From: a bacterium D16-50
GTDB lineage: Bacteria > Bacillota > Clostridia > Lachnospirales > Lachnospiraceae
Assembly: GCA_003612485.1 (NCBI GenBank)
Contig: RAZA01000015.1
Location: forward strand, 1 to 64,000
Direction of reading: 5' to 3'
Length of the DNA stretch: 64,000 nt
The notes beneath the pieces were generated by a model, which did not search any database, was not told the origin of the DNA, and saw nothing but the letters and a program-made list of their open reading frames with translations. The first letter of the stretch is position 1. The number at the start of each line of letters is the position of its first letter. Of the stretch, positions 22,928 through 30,349 are shown piece by piece. Position numbers and translations under genes: made by a program.

Positions 22928-23977
22928 CTAATTTATTGCCACCGGGAGAACGACCGTCTTAAAATCGCTATCCTCGGCCTCGACAATCATAGGCATTTTC
23001 GGTCCCCCAAAGGAAACCCCGACATTCTCACAATCAAAAGCTTTCAGCGTTTCCAATACCAGCCGGGCATCAAACCCTATTGTCAGTGCCTCTGCCATAT
23101 CCTCCTGCAGTTCCACCATTTCGTGATAGTCTGTAGTCTTGTCCTTAATACTCATGCTCAAAGAATTTCCATCCAGTTCAAACCGAACCGGACATCTTTC
23201 CTCCGTACACATTTTCGCCCTTGTCATAGCATCCAGCAGCGCCATTCTTGAGATGACCGTATGTAAAGGCAACTCCTTAAACATGGTCTGATACTTGAAA
23301 TACTCTCCCTCGATCAACCGAGTGTATACCTCAAAATCCTCCGTGATGAATACCGCTCCCGTCTTACTATGTCTGATCTGTACATCCCCTGACATTCCGA
23401 GAGATTTCAGCTTATCCACCGTGTTTTTGGGTATCAACAGTTCAAACTCTCCGCTGTACTCCACCTTATCCCATGCCAGCACATGGCCGTCCAGTCCGAC
23501 AAAATTCAGTTGTCCGCCCCTTGCCTGCAGACACATGGAGGACATCATAGGATTGCTACCCTGCGCAGGCACCGCATAAGATACACGCCTTATGGATTCC
23601 AGAAGCATATTCGCCTTAATTGTCAGTTCGCTGCCCTCCTTCTGGGAGGCCGTTGCCGGAAACTGTGCCGGATCCATTGTCTGATACTTATTTTTGATCT
23701 TGTCGGCCTTGATCGTGATGATATTGCCAGCCGCAGCGGAAATCTCCATCTCCCCATCCGGAAGGTTATTGATCAGATCAAACGCCCTTTCAGGAATGAT
23801 AAAGGCTTCCCCCTCTGTGCCCTCTATTTTCGCCTTAACGGTCATTTCCATGTTGTTGGCGATTAAATAACCGTCCCGAACCAAAATGCCTTGTAAGATC
23901 GGCATGGTGGTTTTCTTCGGCACCACCCCTTTAATTTTATTCAGCTTCTGGGCCAGCTCTGTTTTCTGTATTTTCAT
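22928..23977 (-). CDS. dnaN: Phage-encoded DNA polymerase III beta clamp (DnaN-like), 349 aa
   Basis: The protein shows the three-repeat clamp architecture: start MKIQKTELAQKLNKIKGVVPK, then TTMPILQGILV, IIPERAFDLINNLPDGEMEI, NKYQTMDPAQFPATA, and a last domain ending VEAEDSDFKTVVLPVAIN. The phrase TMPIL-GILV and the E-F-P strand are DnaN hallmarks. A sliding clamp tethers polymerases and other enzymes to DNA. Host bacteria have their own dnaN, so a phage copy suggests control of replication partners. It overlaps RecU by 41 bases. Several neighbours carry Q-x-x-L/M-F-type tails that could bind it. Confidence 0.9.
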   Translation of the reverse strand: MKIQKTELAQKLNKIKGVVPKKTTMPILQGILVRDGYLIANNMEMTVKAKIEGTEGEAFIIPERAFDLINNLPDGEMEISAAAGNIITIKADKIKNKYQTMDPAQFPATASQKEGSELTIKANMLLESIRRVSYAVPAQGSNPMMSSMCLQARGGQLNFVGLDGHVLAWDKVEYSGEFELLIPKNTVDKLKSLGMSGDVQIRHSKTGAVFITEDFEVYTRLIEGEYFKYQTMFKELPLHTVISRMALLDAMTRAKMCTEERCPVRFELDGNSLSMSIKDKTTDYHEMVELQEDMAEALTIGFDARLVLETLKAFDCENVGVSFGGPKMPMIVEAEDSDFKTVVLPVAIN

Positions 23978-24491
23978 CCTTTAATTCCACTCCCTCCAAA
24001 ATAAGTATTGTGCACTGTTTTTCCTGCAGCCTATACGGCGCCAGCTCCTGCTCTGTCATGAACTTATGGCCGAACAGCTCCTTCATCCGTTTCCATACTT
24101 CCCACGGGATCCTATAAAATTTCGTCAGTCTGACTGATACCATCACATAGCAGTAAGCCCCAAACCTCTCATAAATATCAAGGCTTTTCCACTGGGTATC
24201 CGTAACGGCATTCTGGTTGATCCTGCCTGCATCTGTATGTTTTGCTTCAAACATAATCCCGGTGCCATCACACAAGATGCCTTTATAATCCGGCTGTCCC
24301 TTCTTTTCATAATATCCACGGACAACTCCATTTGCGTCTTTGCCGGTGATATGGAACGGCTCTGGCGTCTTTTCTATATGGGCCCAGCCATTCCGCAGAT
24401 AAAATTCGCAGGCATCCGTGATCCAGCGTTCAAAGGCTTCGCCGGCAGATTTGCTCCGCCTCCCGATCAGCTGCCGTCTCGGATCAGACAT
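23937..24491 (-). CDS. recU: Holliday-junction resolvase RecU-like nuclease, 184 aa
   Basis: RecU-type PD-(D/E)xK nuclease. The signature GRRSKSAGEAFERWI (with a catalytic Glu) is followed by KKGQPDYKGILCDGTGIMFEAK, which has the catalytic Asp and Glu-x-Lys pair. The next helix and FGAYCYVMVSVRLTKFYRIPWEVW match the family. It would resolve recombination intermediates or trim concatemers. It overlaps the next gene by 8 bases upstream and DnaN by 41 downstream, so replication and recombination genes are co-expressed. Confidence 0.85.
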   Translation of the reverse strand: MSDPRRQLIGRRSKSAGEAFERWITDACEFYLRNGWAHIEKTPEPFHITGKDANGVVRGYYEKKGQPDYKGILCDGTGIMFEAKHTDAGRINQNAVTDTQWKSLDIYERFGAYCYVMVSVRLTKFYRIPWEVWKRMKELFGHKFMTEQELAPYRLQEKQCTILILEGVELKDENTENRAGPEAE

Positions 24492-24777
24492 CGGCCCACA
24501 CCCCCAGATGCTTTTCGAGGATTACCCGAATGCCCTCCAGCTTAGCTGCCCCGATCCCCCGGACACTCCCAATCTCATTGATAATCTTCTCCATGCTGAT
24601 CGATCTGTATTTAGGTGTCTGGGCCTTTCCCTGGTTGAATCCCTCGCTTCTGGCTTTCTCCACCCGATCCTCCACATAATGCACCAGCTGCTCGTCGGTC
24701 ATTTTCCGCATCTTTACAGCCTTTTCGTGGATGATACTTTCGTCTGTTGTGCGCCTGCAGTTCCTTTTCTTTGCCAT
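24484..24777 (-). CDS. Small phage protein with helix-hairpin-helix-like segment, 97 aa
   Basis: The ATG at 24777 (MAKKRNCRRTTDESIIHEKA) has AAAGGAAG about eight bases upstream and is preferred to a longer frame without a ribosome site. The C-terminal part has IGSVRGIGAAKLEGIRVILE, which resembles a helix-hairpin-helix DNA-binding turn. Function not known. About 85 bases separate it from the upstream gene, which hold nothing I recognise. Confidence 0.55.
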   Translation of the reverse strand: MAKKRNCRRTTDESIIHEKAVKMRKMTDEQLVHYVEDRVEKARSEGFNQGKAQTPKYRSISMEKIINEIGSVRGIGAAKLEGIRVILEKHLGVWADV

Positions 24778-24862
24778 GGCTATCTTCCTTTCTTCTTGCG
24801 ATACTCTCCCTATGGCCATGCCGGCGGTACTGTCGGCATAGCCTTCTCTGTTTCTGCCCCAT

Positions 24863-25903
24863 CTACTCATCTGCATCACCAGAGCCTATCGTAATACTGT
24901 CCGCCAATTCTGCCAGCCGGGGAATATCCAGCCCCAGTTTCCAGCAGAATTTCCTGAAACAATCCTTGCACATAAACCCAAACTGTTTCGGCTGCTCTCC
25001 GCGCCCGGACCTCGCCAGCAGCGTAATCATGTCGCTCTTTTTCAGTCGGGCCTTGCACTCAGCGCAGATATCATACATTTTCGCTTCCATTTTCGGACTT
25101 ATTGCCGAGTGCTGAAGCTGTTGTGGGAATTCTCTCCGCATTCCGTCTTCTCCAACGATAGGGAGCAGACTATCCTTCATAAACACCGGGATCCCTGACT
25201 TCTCACACCATGCCACGATATCCTCTATCCACTCCTTCTGGGGGAGGATCCGGTTTTTTCTGCGCCCGGTTTCTGCACCGATAATTATCCAGTTGGGAGA
25301 AAATTCATCCCGCTCCCATAGGCGAAACGGCGCATGGATCGGCTCAATGCTCCAGAACGTATTGTGTGCATTTGACACAAAGCATTTATCTTCCGGCCTG
25401 GTAAGCGTGGAGCCATACCACATATTCTTATCCGAAGGGAGTATCCCAACTGCGTCGATGCGCTCATACCTTTCCGGATTTTTTGTGAGAAACAAGTAAT
25501 TATGTATGGGGTACTTCTGGCAGATACTGAATATCTCCGCGATCCATTCATCCGGTATCCAGCTTCCGAACACATCGGCCATGGCACCTACAAAGATATT
25601 GTTTCCCATCTTTAGCTTTGCCGGAGTATCCAACCGGTACCGGTGCAACGTAGGGGCGAATCCAAAGGGATATACAAGCGGATTCCTGGTTTCGTTCAGC
25701 ATGGGGACATCCAGCACATATAAGTCTTCTCCCCCATCAGCCGCTGGCACCAGCGAATAATCCTTTTTTGCCATCTTATTAAGTCTTACATCGCCGGAAA
25801 ACCGGGAAACCATGCGCCGGGCATAGCAGTATTCACAGTTACGCCGACACCCCGTAATGGGATTTAATGTGTGATCACACCACTCTATCTTCGACCTATT
25901 CAT
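24863..25903 (-). CDS. Gp37/Gp68-family (DUF5131) protein, 346 aa
   Basis: Starts MNRSKIEWCDHTLNPITGCRRNCEYCY, giving the conserved CxxxCxxC-type cluster of the phage Gp37/Gp68 family, a radical-SAM-like group. The core has LNETRNPLVYPFGFAPTLHR, NIFVGAMADVFGSWIP, LFLTKNPERY, and WIIIGAETGRRKN, all family motifs. The C-terminal 80 residues add a second Cys-rich region (CAECKARLKKSD, MCKDCFRKFC) not part of the core. No member has a clear reaction; iron-sulfur binding is likely. The gene overlaps the next small zinc gene by 8 bases. Confidence 0.85.
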   Translation of the reverse strand: MNRSKIEWCDHTLNPITGCRRNCEYCYARRMVSRFSGDVRLNKMAKKDYSLVPAADGGEDLYVLDVPMLNETRNPLVYPFGFAPTLHRYRLDTPAKLKMGNNIFVGAMADVFGSWIPDEWIAEIFSICQKYPIHNYLFLTKNPERYERIDAVGILPSDKNMWYGSTLTRPEDKCFVSNAHNTFWSIEPIHAPFRLWERDEFSPNWIIIGAETGRRKNRILPQKEWIEDIVAWCEKSGIPVFMKDSLLPIVGEDGMRREFPQQLQHSAISPKMEAKMYDICAECKARLKKSDMITLLARSGRGEQPKQFGFMCKDCFRKFCWKLGLDIPRLAELADSITIGSGDADE

Positions 25904-26150
25904 GCTCCCCCCTCCTTTTCACAAATCCCAGTTCCTTAACTTCCTTCCACTCAGTTCCCTTGAAGCTGACTTTCTGCCCGCACTGATCGCAGTATCTCGG
26001 CTGGTAATTTGGTCCTGCGTTCAGAATACTTCCGCACCTCGGACATAAATGCTTCTCGCATTCTGTAATCACAAATCCGTATTTCAGATACGTTTCTGTT
26101 CTTAGCGCCGGCCTTCTGGCTACGTTCTTGGGAATCCAGACTTTTCTAAG
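25896..26150 (-). CDS. Small zinc-ribbon protein, 84 aa
   Basis: The ATG at 26150 (MLRKVWIPKNVARRPALRTE) follows AGGAGG at the best spacing. Two CxxC pairs (CPRCGS and CDQCGQ) form a classic zinc ribbon in the C-terminal half. It is coupled to the Gp37/Gp68 gene downstream by an 8-base overlap, so the two may act together. No specific family name is recognised. Confidence 0.65.
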   Translation of the reverse strand, partial: LRKVWIPKNVARRPALRTETYLKYGFVITECEKHLCPRCGSILNAGPNYQPRYCDQCGQKVSFKGTEWKEVKELGFVKRRGEHE

Positions 26151-26331
26151 CATCTGCATCCTCCTCCCAAAATTCCACGAAATACATTGTCTGCCCCTTG
26201 CCACCGGGGCGTTCCTTTCCGATCCGGGCAGCATATCCCGCTTTTATCAACAGACAACAAAGAGTATTCCTATCTTCATCATTCAGCTTCATAAGCAGAT
26301 TTCTGATCTTATGCCTTGTCTTATCTGCCAT
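26146..26331 (-). CDS. Small phage protein, 61 aa
   Basis: Starts MADKTRHKIRNLLMKLNDED one base past the PcfJ stop and ends overlapping the next gene by 5 bases. It is helical at first and then basic (AARIGKERPGGKGQTMYFVE). No motif recognised; its tight packing suggests it is real. Confidence 0.55.
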   Translation of the reverse strand: MADKTRHKIRNLLMKLNDEDRNTLCCLLIKAGYAARIGKERPGGKGQTMYFVEFWEEDADA

Positions 26332-26332
26332 G

Positions 26333-28423
26333 TCACCCCGCCTTTCTCCGCTTCAACGGCTTTTGCTCATATTCCATCATTTTCTCCTGAAATATATTCA
26401 CAAAGGCTTTAACCTCCGGCGTCATATCACAGTTTTTAAAACCCCGGCACTGGACCACCCTGCCCTTCCATTCCAACGTGTAAAATGGCTGATCTGGATC
26501 AGATTCCAACCGGATAAAGAAAATCATGGTATCGCCTTTCGCTACTCTGTCCCGGTATGTTCCCACGCAATGGTGAAGTGTTTCTCCCTCCCGCTTCAAT
26601 TCATCCAGTTCCTTCGGGAGCCTGATAAACATCCCATAGGTTTTCAAATCCATGGCATCCACATCCTCTGTCTCCTTGCGGAGTTTCGCCAGCAATCTTT
26701 TAAACCTCTTTTCATCCTCCTTGGCCTGCTTGTCCTTGAACCGGGTGTACTCTTTTGACTTATCATCATGGGCCTTCTTAAAATCCTTGGGATATAGGTT
26801 AAATTCGTTCCGCATATCATACCCCATTTCCTCCAGCCACCTGATGTAATCGAAATAATCCCTGTCATGGAAAATCCGCTGCTTGTCTATGTATTTTTTC
26901 AGTTTATAAACAGTGGTGTACCGGCGCATATCAAGATACTTTTCATACATCCTGTCGTATCCGTCATCATGGACATAGCGGAGGATGTCAAAATCCTCCT
27001 GCCGGATTTCCTTGGCGTATTGCAATATCCTCACGTCTCTCACAGACGGATCCCCTATCCCGCGGAGCATATTAAACTGCAGCTTGTTTACCTGCAAAGT
27101 CTCTAAAACCGTTCTGCCATTTTTGAATTTCGGGCAGTCATAGTCTTTCAGAACCGCCTGCGTCAATTTATAGAACCCTATTTTCAGCAGCTGCTCCAGA
27201 TAAGGATTCTCCCGATAGGAATTAAAATACCAATCTATGCACCACGGTTTATTAAGGAACTGGTCATTCTGCACCACTTTATCTATATAGATATCAATAG
27301 CGCTATACTTCATACAGGTATCGGCCACTGTCTCCAGAAGATCCGTGTTGTAAAGTACAGTGCTTCTGGGCACAGTCATTTCGGAAGGCTGGCAAAATCC
27401 GTAACTCTTATTTGTAAGATAGCACCACCTCAAATCCTGAGTGCTCTTAAACCGGCACCATTCAAAATTTATAGATTTTTCTGCTGTATGGATTGTCCGG
27501 AACCTTTCACTGCTTTCCATCCGGGGATTGCGAAAGTTCTTTCGGAAATCCTTTGTGTGGCAAAAATATCTCACCAGAACTTCATCCTCATACTTCTGCA
27601 CCAGCACGCTCCACTGGATTGCGAAAAGGTTCTGCCGTCCCATGCCCTCACTCTTACACATCAGGAAGCTGTTACAGTAAGGACACCGAACCGTCCTATT
27701 GTGCTTTACCTGATCTGTGTCATTCCATATCGCAATCTTCTTATGATACAGCCCGTCCCTCCGGAGTTCAAAATCATGCCCGCATTTTGTACAGTATGCC
27801 CTTTCTTTGGGCTTGCTGTAAAAGATATAATTTTCATTGCTGAATACCGTTTCCTTTACAAACTGCTCATAATCTGCCGGCAACTCTCCGAATTTCTCCA
27901 TATGCTGATCGATCTCAGCCTTTTCCTTTTTATGCCTTGCCTGCAGCTTCCACTCTTTGATCACGCCCTGATATTCGTCGATCCGGTTTTCAACCTCACT
28001 GTCTACCACAGCACCGTGTGGGATAACCCTCTGCTGATCGTCAATTCCATGCATCCGCCTGAAATCTTGGAGGAAAGATAGTATCGCTTCCCGCTCTTCC
28101 ACAGATGCTATAACAATATTTCCGCTGTTTCTGTGCCAATACAGATAGCCAGTAAGATAATCTATGGCTCCAGTCTTCCATTTGGTCCTATCTGTTGAAA
28201 GATCCTGAGTAATGTAGTCGTCCATCTGGCAGAAGGTACGGAATGCCGACTTTAACTCCTTTTCTTCTTTCCGGAAGAAATTGATAATCAGAGTATCATT
28301 CCCACCGATCTCTTGTCTGCTTGCCGTTGCCAGATAACACATATTTGATGCCAGCAGCGGCATTTCTTTATTCTTATCCGTAAGCGCCGGCCTTGGTATT
28401 GCCAACAGTGCTCTTTTATCCAT
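26333..28423 (-). CDS. pcfJ: PcfJ-like protein, 696 aa
   Basis: A large protein with a zinc-ribbon centre (CTKCGHDFELRRDG, CPYCNSFLM) and the characteristic PcfJ C-terminal domain: LPKELDELKREGETLHHCVGTY, DRVAKGDTMIFFIR, YTLEWKGRVVQCRGFKNCDM. PcfJ was named from the conjugative plasmid pCF10; its function is not known, and related proteins occur in phages and integrative elements. It lies directly after PcfK with an 11-base gap, the same order as in those elements. Likely cytoplasmic; there are no membrane spans. Confidence 0.85.
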   Translation of the reverse strand: MDKRALLAIPRPALTDKNKEMPLLASNMCYLATASRQEIGGNDTLIINFFRKEEKELKSAFRTFCQMDDYITQDLSTDRTKWKTGAIDYLTGYLYWHRNSGNIVIASVEEREAILSFLQDFRRMHGIDDQQRVIPHGAVVDSEVENRIDEYQGVIKEWKLQARHKKEKAEIDQHMEKFGELPADYEQFVKETVFSNENYIFYSKPKERAYCTKCGHDFELRRDGLYHKKIAIWNDTDQVKHNRTVRCPYCNSFLMCKSEGMGRQNLFAIQWSVLVQKYEDEVLVRYFCHTKDFRKNFRNPRMESSERFRTIHTAEKSINFEWCRFKSTQDLRWCYLTNKSYGFCQPSEMTVPRSTVLYNTDLLETVADTCMKYSAIDIYIDKVVQNDQFLNKPWCIDWYFNSYRENPYLEQLLKIGFYKLTQAVLKDYDCPKFKNGRTVLETLQVNKLQFNMLRGIGDPSVRDVRILQYAKEIRQEDFDILRYVHDDGYDRMYEKYLDMRRYTTVYKLKKYIDKQRIFHDRDYFDYIRWLEEMGYDMRNEFNLYPKDFKKAHDDKSKEYTRFKDKQAKEDEKRFKRLLAKLRKETEDVDAMDLKTYGMFIRLPKELDELKREGETLHHCVGTYRDRVAKGDTMIFFIRLESDPDQPFYTLEWKGRVVQCRGFKNCDMTPEVKAFVNIFQEKMMEYEQKPLKRRKAG

Positions 28424-28434
28424 ATAACCGCCTC

Positions 28435-29523
28435 CTACATACCCATCATGGCAAACAGATCAAGCTGGCCATCCATTTCTTTTCCGTTTTTCTTGGGCTT
28501 CGGCGGTGCTTTAGGTGCTTCCGGTTTAGGAGGCGCAGAAACCTTTTCCGTTTTATCGGTGTTTCCTTTCGTTTTGGCCGTTTTTTTCTCTGCCGCAGAA
28601 TTCTCCCTCTTTACCCTGGCCTCAGCTGCCTTTTTTGCTTTTTTCTCTTCCTCCGCTTTATCATCCTTGTGGTAATAATCCTCAGCCCATTCATATACCA
28701 CATCATCACGGATTGCAGCACAATTCCCCTGTGCCTGTTTCCTTGCCTGACTATAGATATAATCAAAGCATTTCTGCCATGTCTTATGATCCTGTACCAC
28801 ATCCTCGGCTAGTCCTTCATCCTCCCGGCATCTCTCCAGAAGATACCCGATGATCGGATCCGCAAAAGCTTTGTCTTTGGCCGCCGCCAGCTCCTTTTTC
28901 AGCTTTTCCTCAGCCAGCCGCTTTGCCGGTCTGCTTTCCTGTTTGCTGGTAGCTTTGCTTTCCATCGGTTTTGGAGACTCCTGCGCACTTTCAGCGTTCT
29001 CCCCGGTCACATCAGATGCGCTACCCGGTTCATCCTCCTCCGTTCGCTCCGCCTGCGGAGCCTCGCCAGCTTCCGGATCTTCCTCCGCCTGTTCCACAAC
29101 AAAATCGCCTTTCTTATCTGCATCATTTTCCTCCCCGGAATCCATCCTCTCCGCCGCATCCACGATACCGCTGTTCATCAACCACTCATATTCCTTTTTG
29201 AGCCTCTCATTTGTCACATCAAAGAGAGTATCCCCGGCAGCGTCATAAAAGACCGTTACCTCCGGGCGCCTCAATGTTTTGTACGTCTCGCCCATCACTA
29301 CAATATCGGGGCTGTTATCCTCGGCATTGTATCCGCTTCTCAGATACTCTTTTACAACCTGATCCAAGGCCCATCCGTAGGCATTCTCTGCTGTGTTTTC
29401 AGCCGTGAAGTGCTTAACCTCCTTTTTCTCTTTCATGCTATCCCTGACTTTCTGCCATGTTTCCGACTGCAGAGCATTTTTGCTTTCTTCCGACAGATTC
29501 TTTTCAAATCCTTCAATTCCCAT
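28435..29523 (-). CDS. pcfK: PcfK-like protein with C-terminal clamp-binding-like motif, 362 aa
   Basis: N-terminal residues 1-110 hold a DUF-like domain (MGIEGFEKNLSEESKNALQS, AYGWALDQVVKEYLRSGYNAE). A long acidic low-complexity region follows. Residues about 215-285 match the PcfK domain (DPIIGYLLERCREDEGLAED, then CFDYIYSQARKQ, and VVYEWAEDYYHKDD). The C-terminus ends DGQLDLFAMMGM, and QLDLF is a canonical bacterial sliding-clamp docking motif. Its start was chosen at 29523 on AAGGAGG spacing. It sits between the methylase-like gene and PcfJ. The long Lys/Ala/Pro linker suggests a flexible scaffold. Confidence 0.82.
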   Translation of the reverse strand: MGIEGFEKNLSEESKNALQSETWQKVRDSMKEKKEVKHFTAENTAENAYGWALDQVVKEYLRSGYNAEDNSPDIVVMGETYKTLRRPEVTVFYDAAGDTLFDVTNERLKKEYEWLMNSGIVDAAERMDSGEENDADKKGDFVVEQAEEDPEAGEAPQAERTEEDEPGSASDVTGENAESAQESPKPMESKATSKQESRPAKRLAEEKLKKELAAAKDKAFADPIIGYLLERCREDEGLAEDVVQDHKTWQKCFDYIYSQARKQAQGNCAAIRDDVVYEWAEDYYHKDDKAEEEKKAKKAAEARVKRENSAAEKKTAKTKGNTDKTEKVSAPPKPEAPKAPPKPKKNGKEMDGQLDLFAMMGM

Positions 29524-30349
29524 GCTGTGCCTCCTTTTCCTCAAAATCGAAAAACATATAAAAGTGCTCTTTTTCCACTGTTTTTACCGTGGTTGCGGTT
29601 CCACCAATACTTCCCAGCGAATGAAATAGCTTCCGACAATGCCATACATTTGACTGGAACATCGGCATATACCACATCTCCTGCCCCTCGCTTTCTTGCG
29701 GGAACAGCATTGCTCCTGTCATCGGATTGGTAAGCGAGTTACCTACGCAGATATATCCAGCACATCCAAGGAGTGACAGCTGAATATAGCACATCTGGGC
29801 TACCACACGGTCCACATCCTGCCCCACAAAAAGCACATGGTTCTGGAAATTGTATTTAGATCTTTTCAGGGTATTTGCGGCTGCCATCAGTGTTGCCCCG
29901 GCACCGCAGGCCGGATCGTAGATGGATATGTAGCCTTGTTCTTCAATCTGCTTGTCGGCGTTTCCTATAGTCATCTGCGACATCATCTTGCATACGTCAT
30001 AGGGCGTAAAAAACTGGCCTTTCCAATGGTTTCCCAGATTAAGGTTCATGTACATCTTCCCGAGGAAATCCTGTTCTGGCTCATTTTCCAGAGCCATAAC
30101 AGTGATATGGAGTATCTCTGCTGGTGCTTCCATTGATCCGAGCCGCTTTATGCACTGTGCAAACTCCTCTTCCCTCTGCCCATAATGTCCCGGTGTCCGA
30201 TCTGTCACGTTGCTCAATGTACACGCTATTGCGCTCATCAGGTCAACCCACACCTGCCATGAGCTTCTGGAGTAGCAGAGACGGTTAAACACACTCAAAA
30301 ATTCCTTTTCCGTTCCTCGTATGGCTTCATTCCGCTTTGCTTCCGCCAC
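29513..30349 (-). CDS. N6 DNA methylase-like protein lacking the NPPF/Y motif, 278 aa
   Basis: The SAM-binding region is that of HsdM-type methylases: GQFFTPYDVCKMMSQM at 111-126 and YDPACGAGATL at 144-154, followed by VGQDVDRVVAQMCYIQL. The place where the catalytic NPPF/Y should be is GNSLTNPM, and the protein ends about 70 residues later. So it may bind SAM without methylating, or use an unusual motif IV. I place the start at a GTG (30349) with GGAGGAGG, which reduces overlap with the replisome organizer to 23 bases; an upstream start at 30412 is possible. It is common near PcfK in clostridial phages. Confidence 0.75.
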   Translation of the reverse strand: MAEAKRNEAIRGTEKEFLSVFNRLCYSRSSWQVWVDLMSAIACTLSNVTDRTPGHYGQREEEFAQCIKRLGSMEAPAEILHITVMALENEPEQDFLGKMYMNLNLGNHWKGQFFTPYDVCKMMSQMTIGNADKQIEEQGYISIYDPACGAGATLMAAANTLKRSKYNFQNHVLFVGQDVDRVVAQMCYIQLSLLGCAGYICVGNSLTNPMTGAMLFPQESEGQEMWYMPMFQSNVWHCRKLFHSLGSIGGTATTVKTVEKEHFYMFFDFEEKEAQHGN

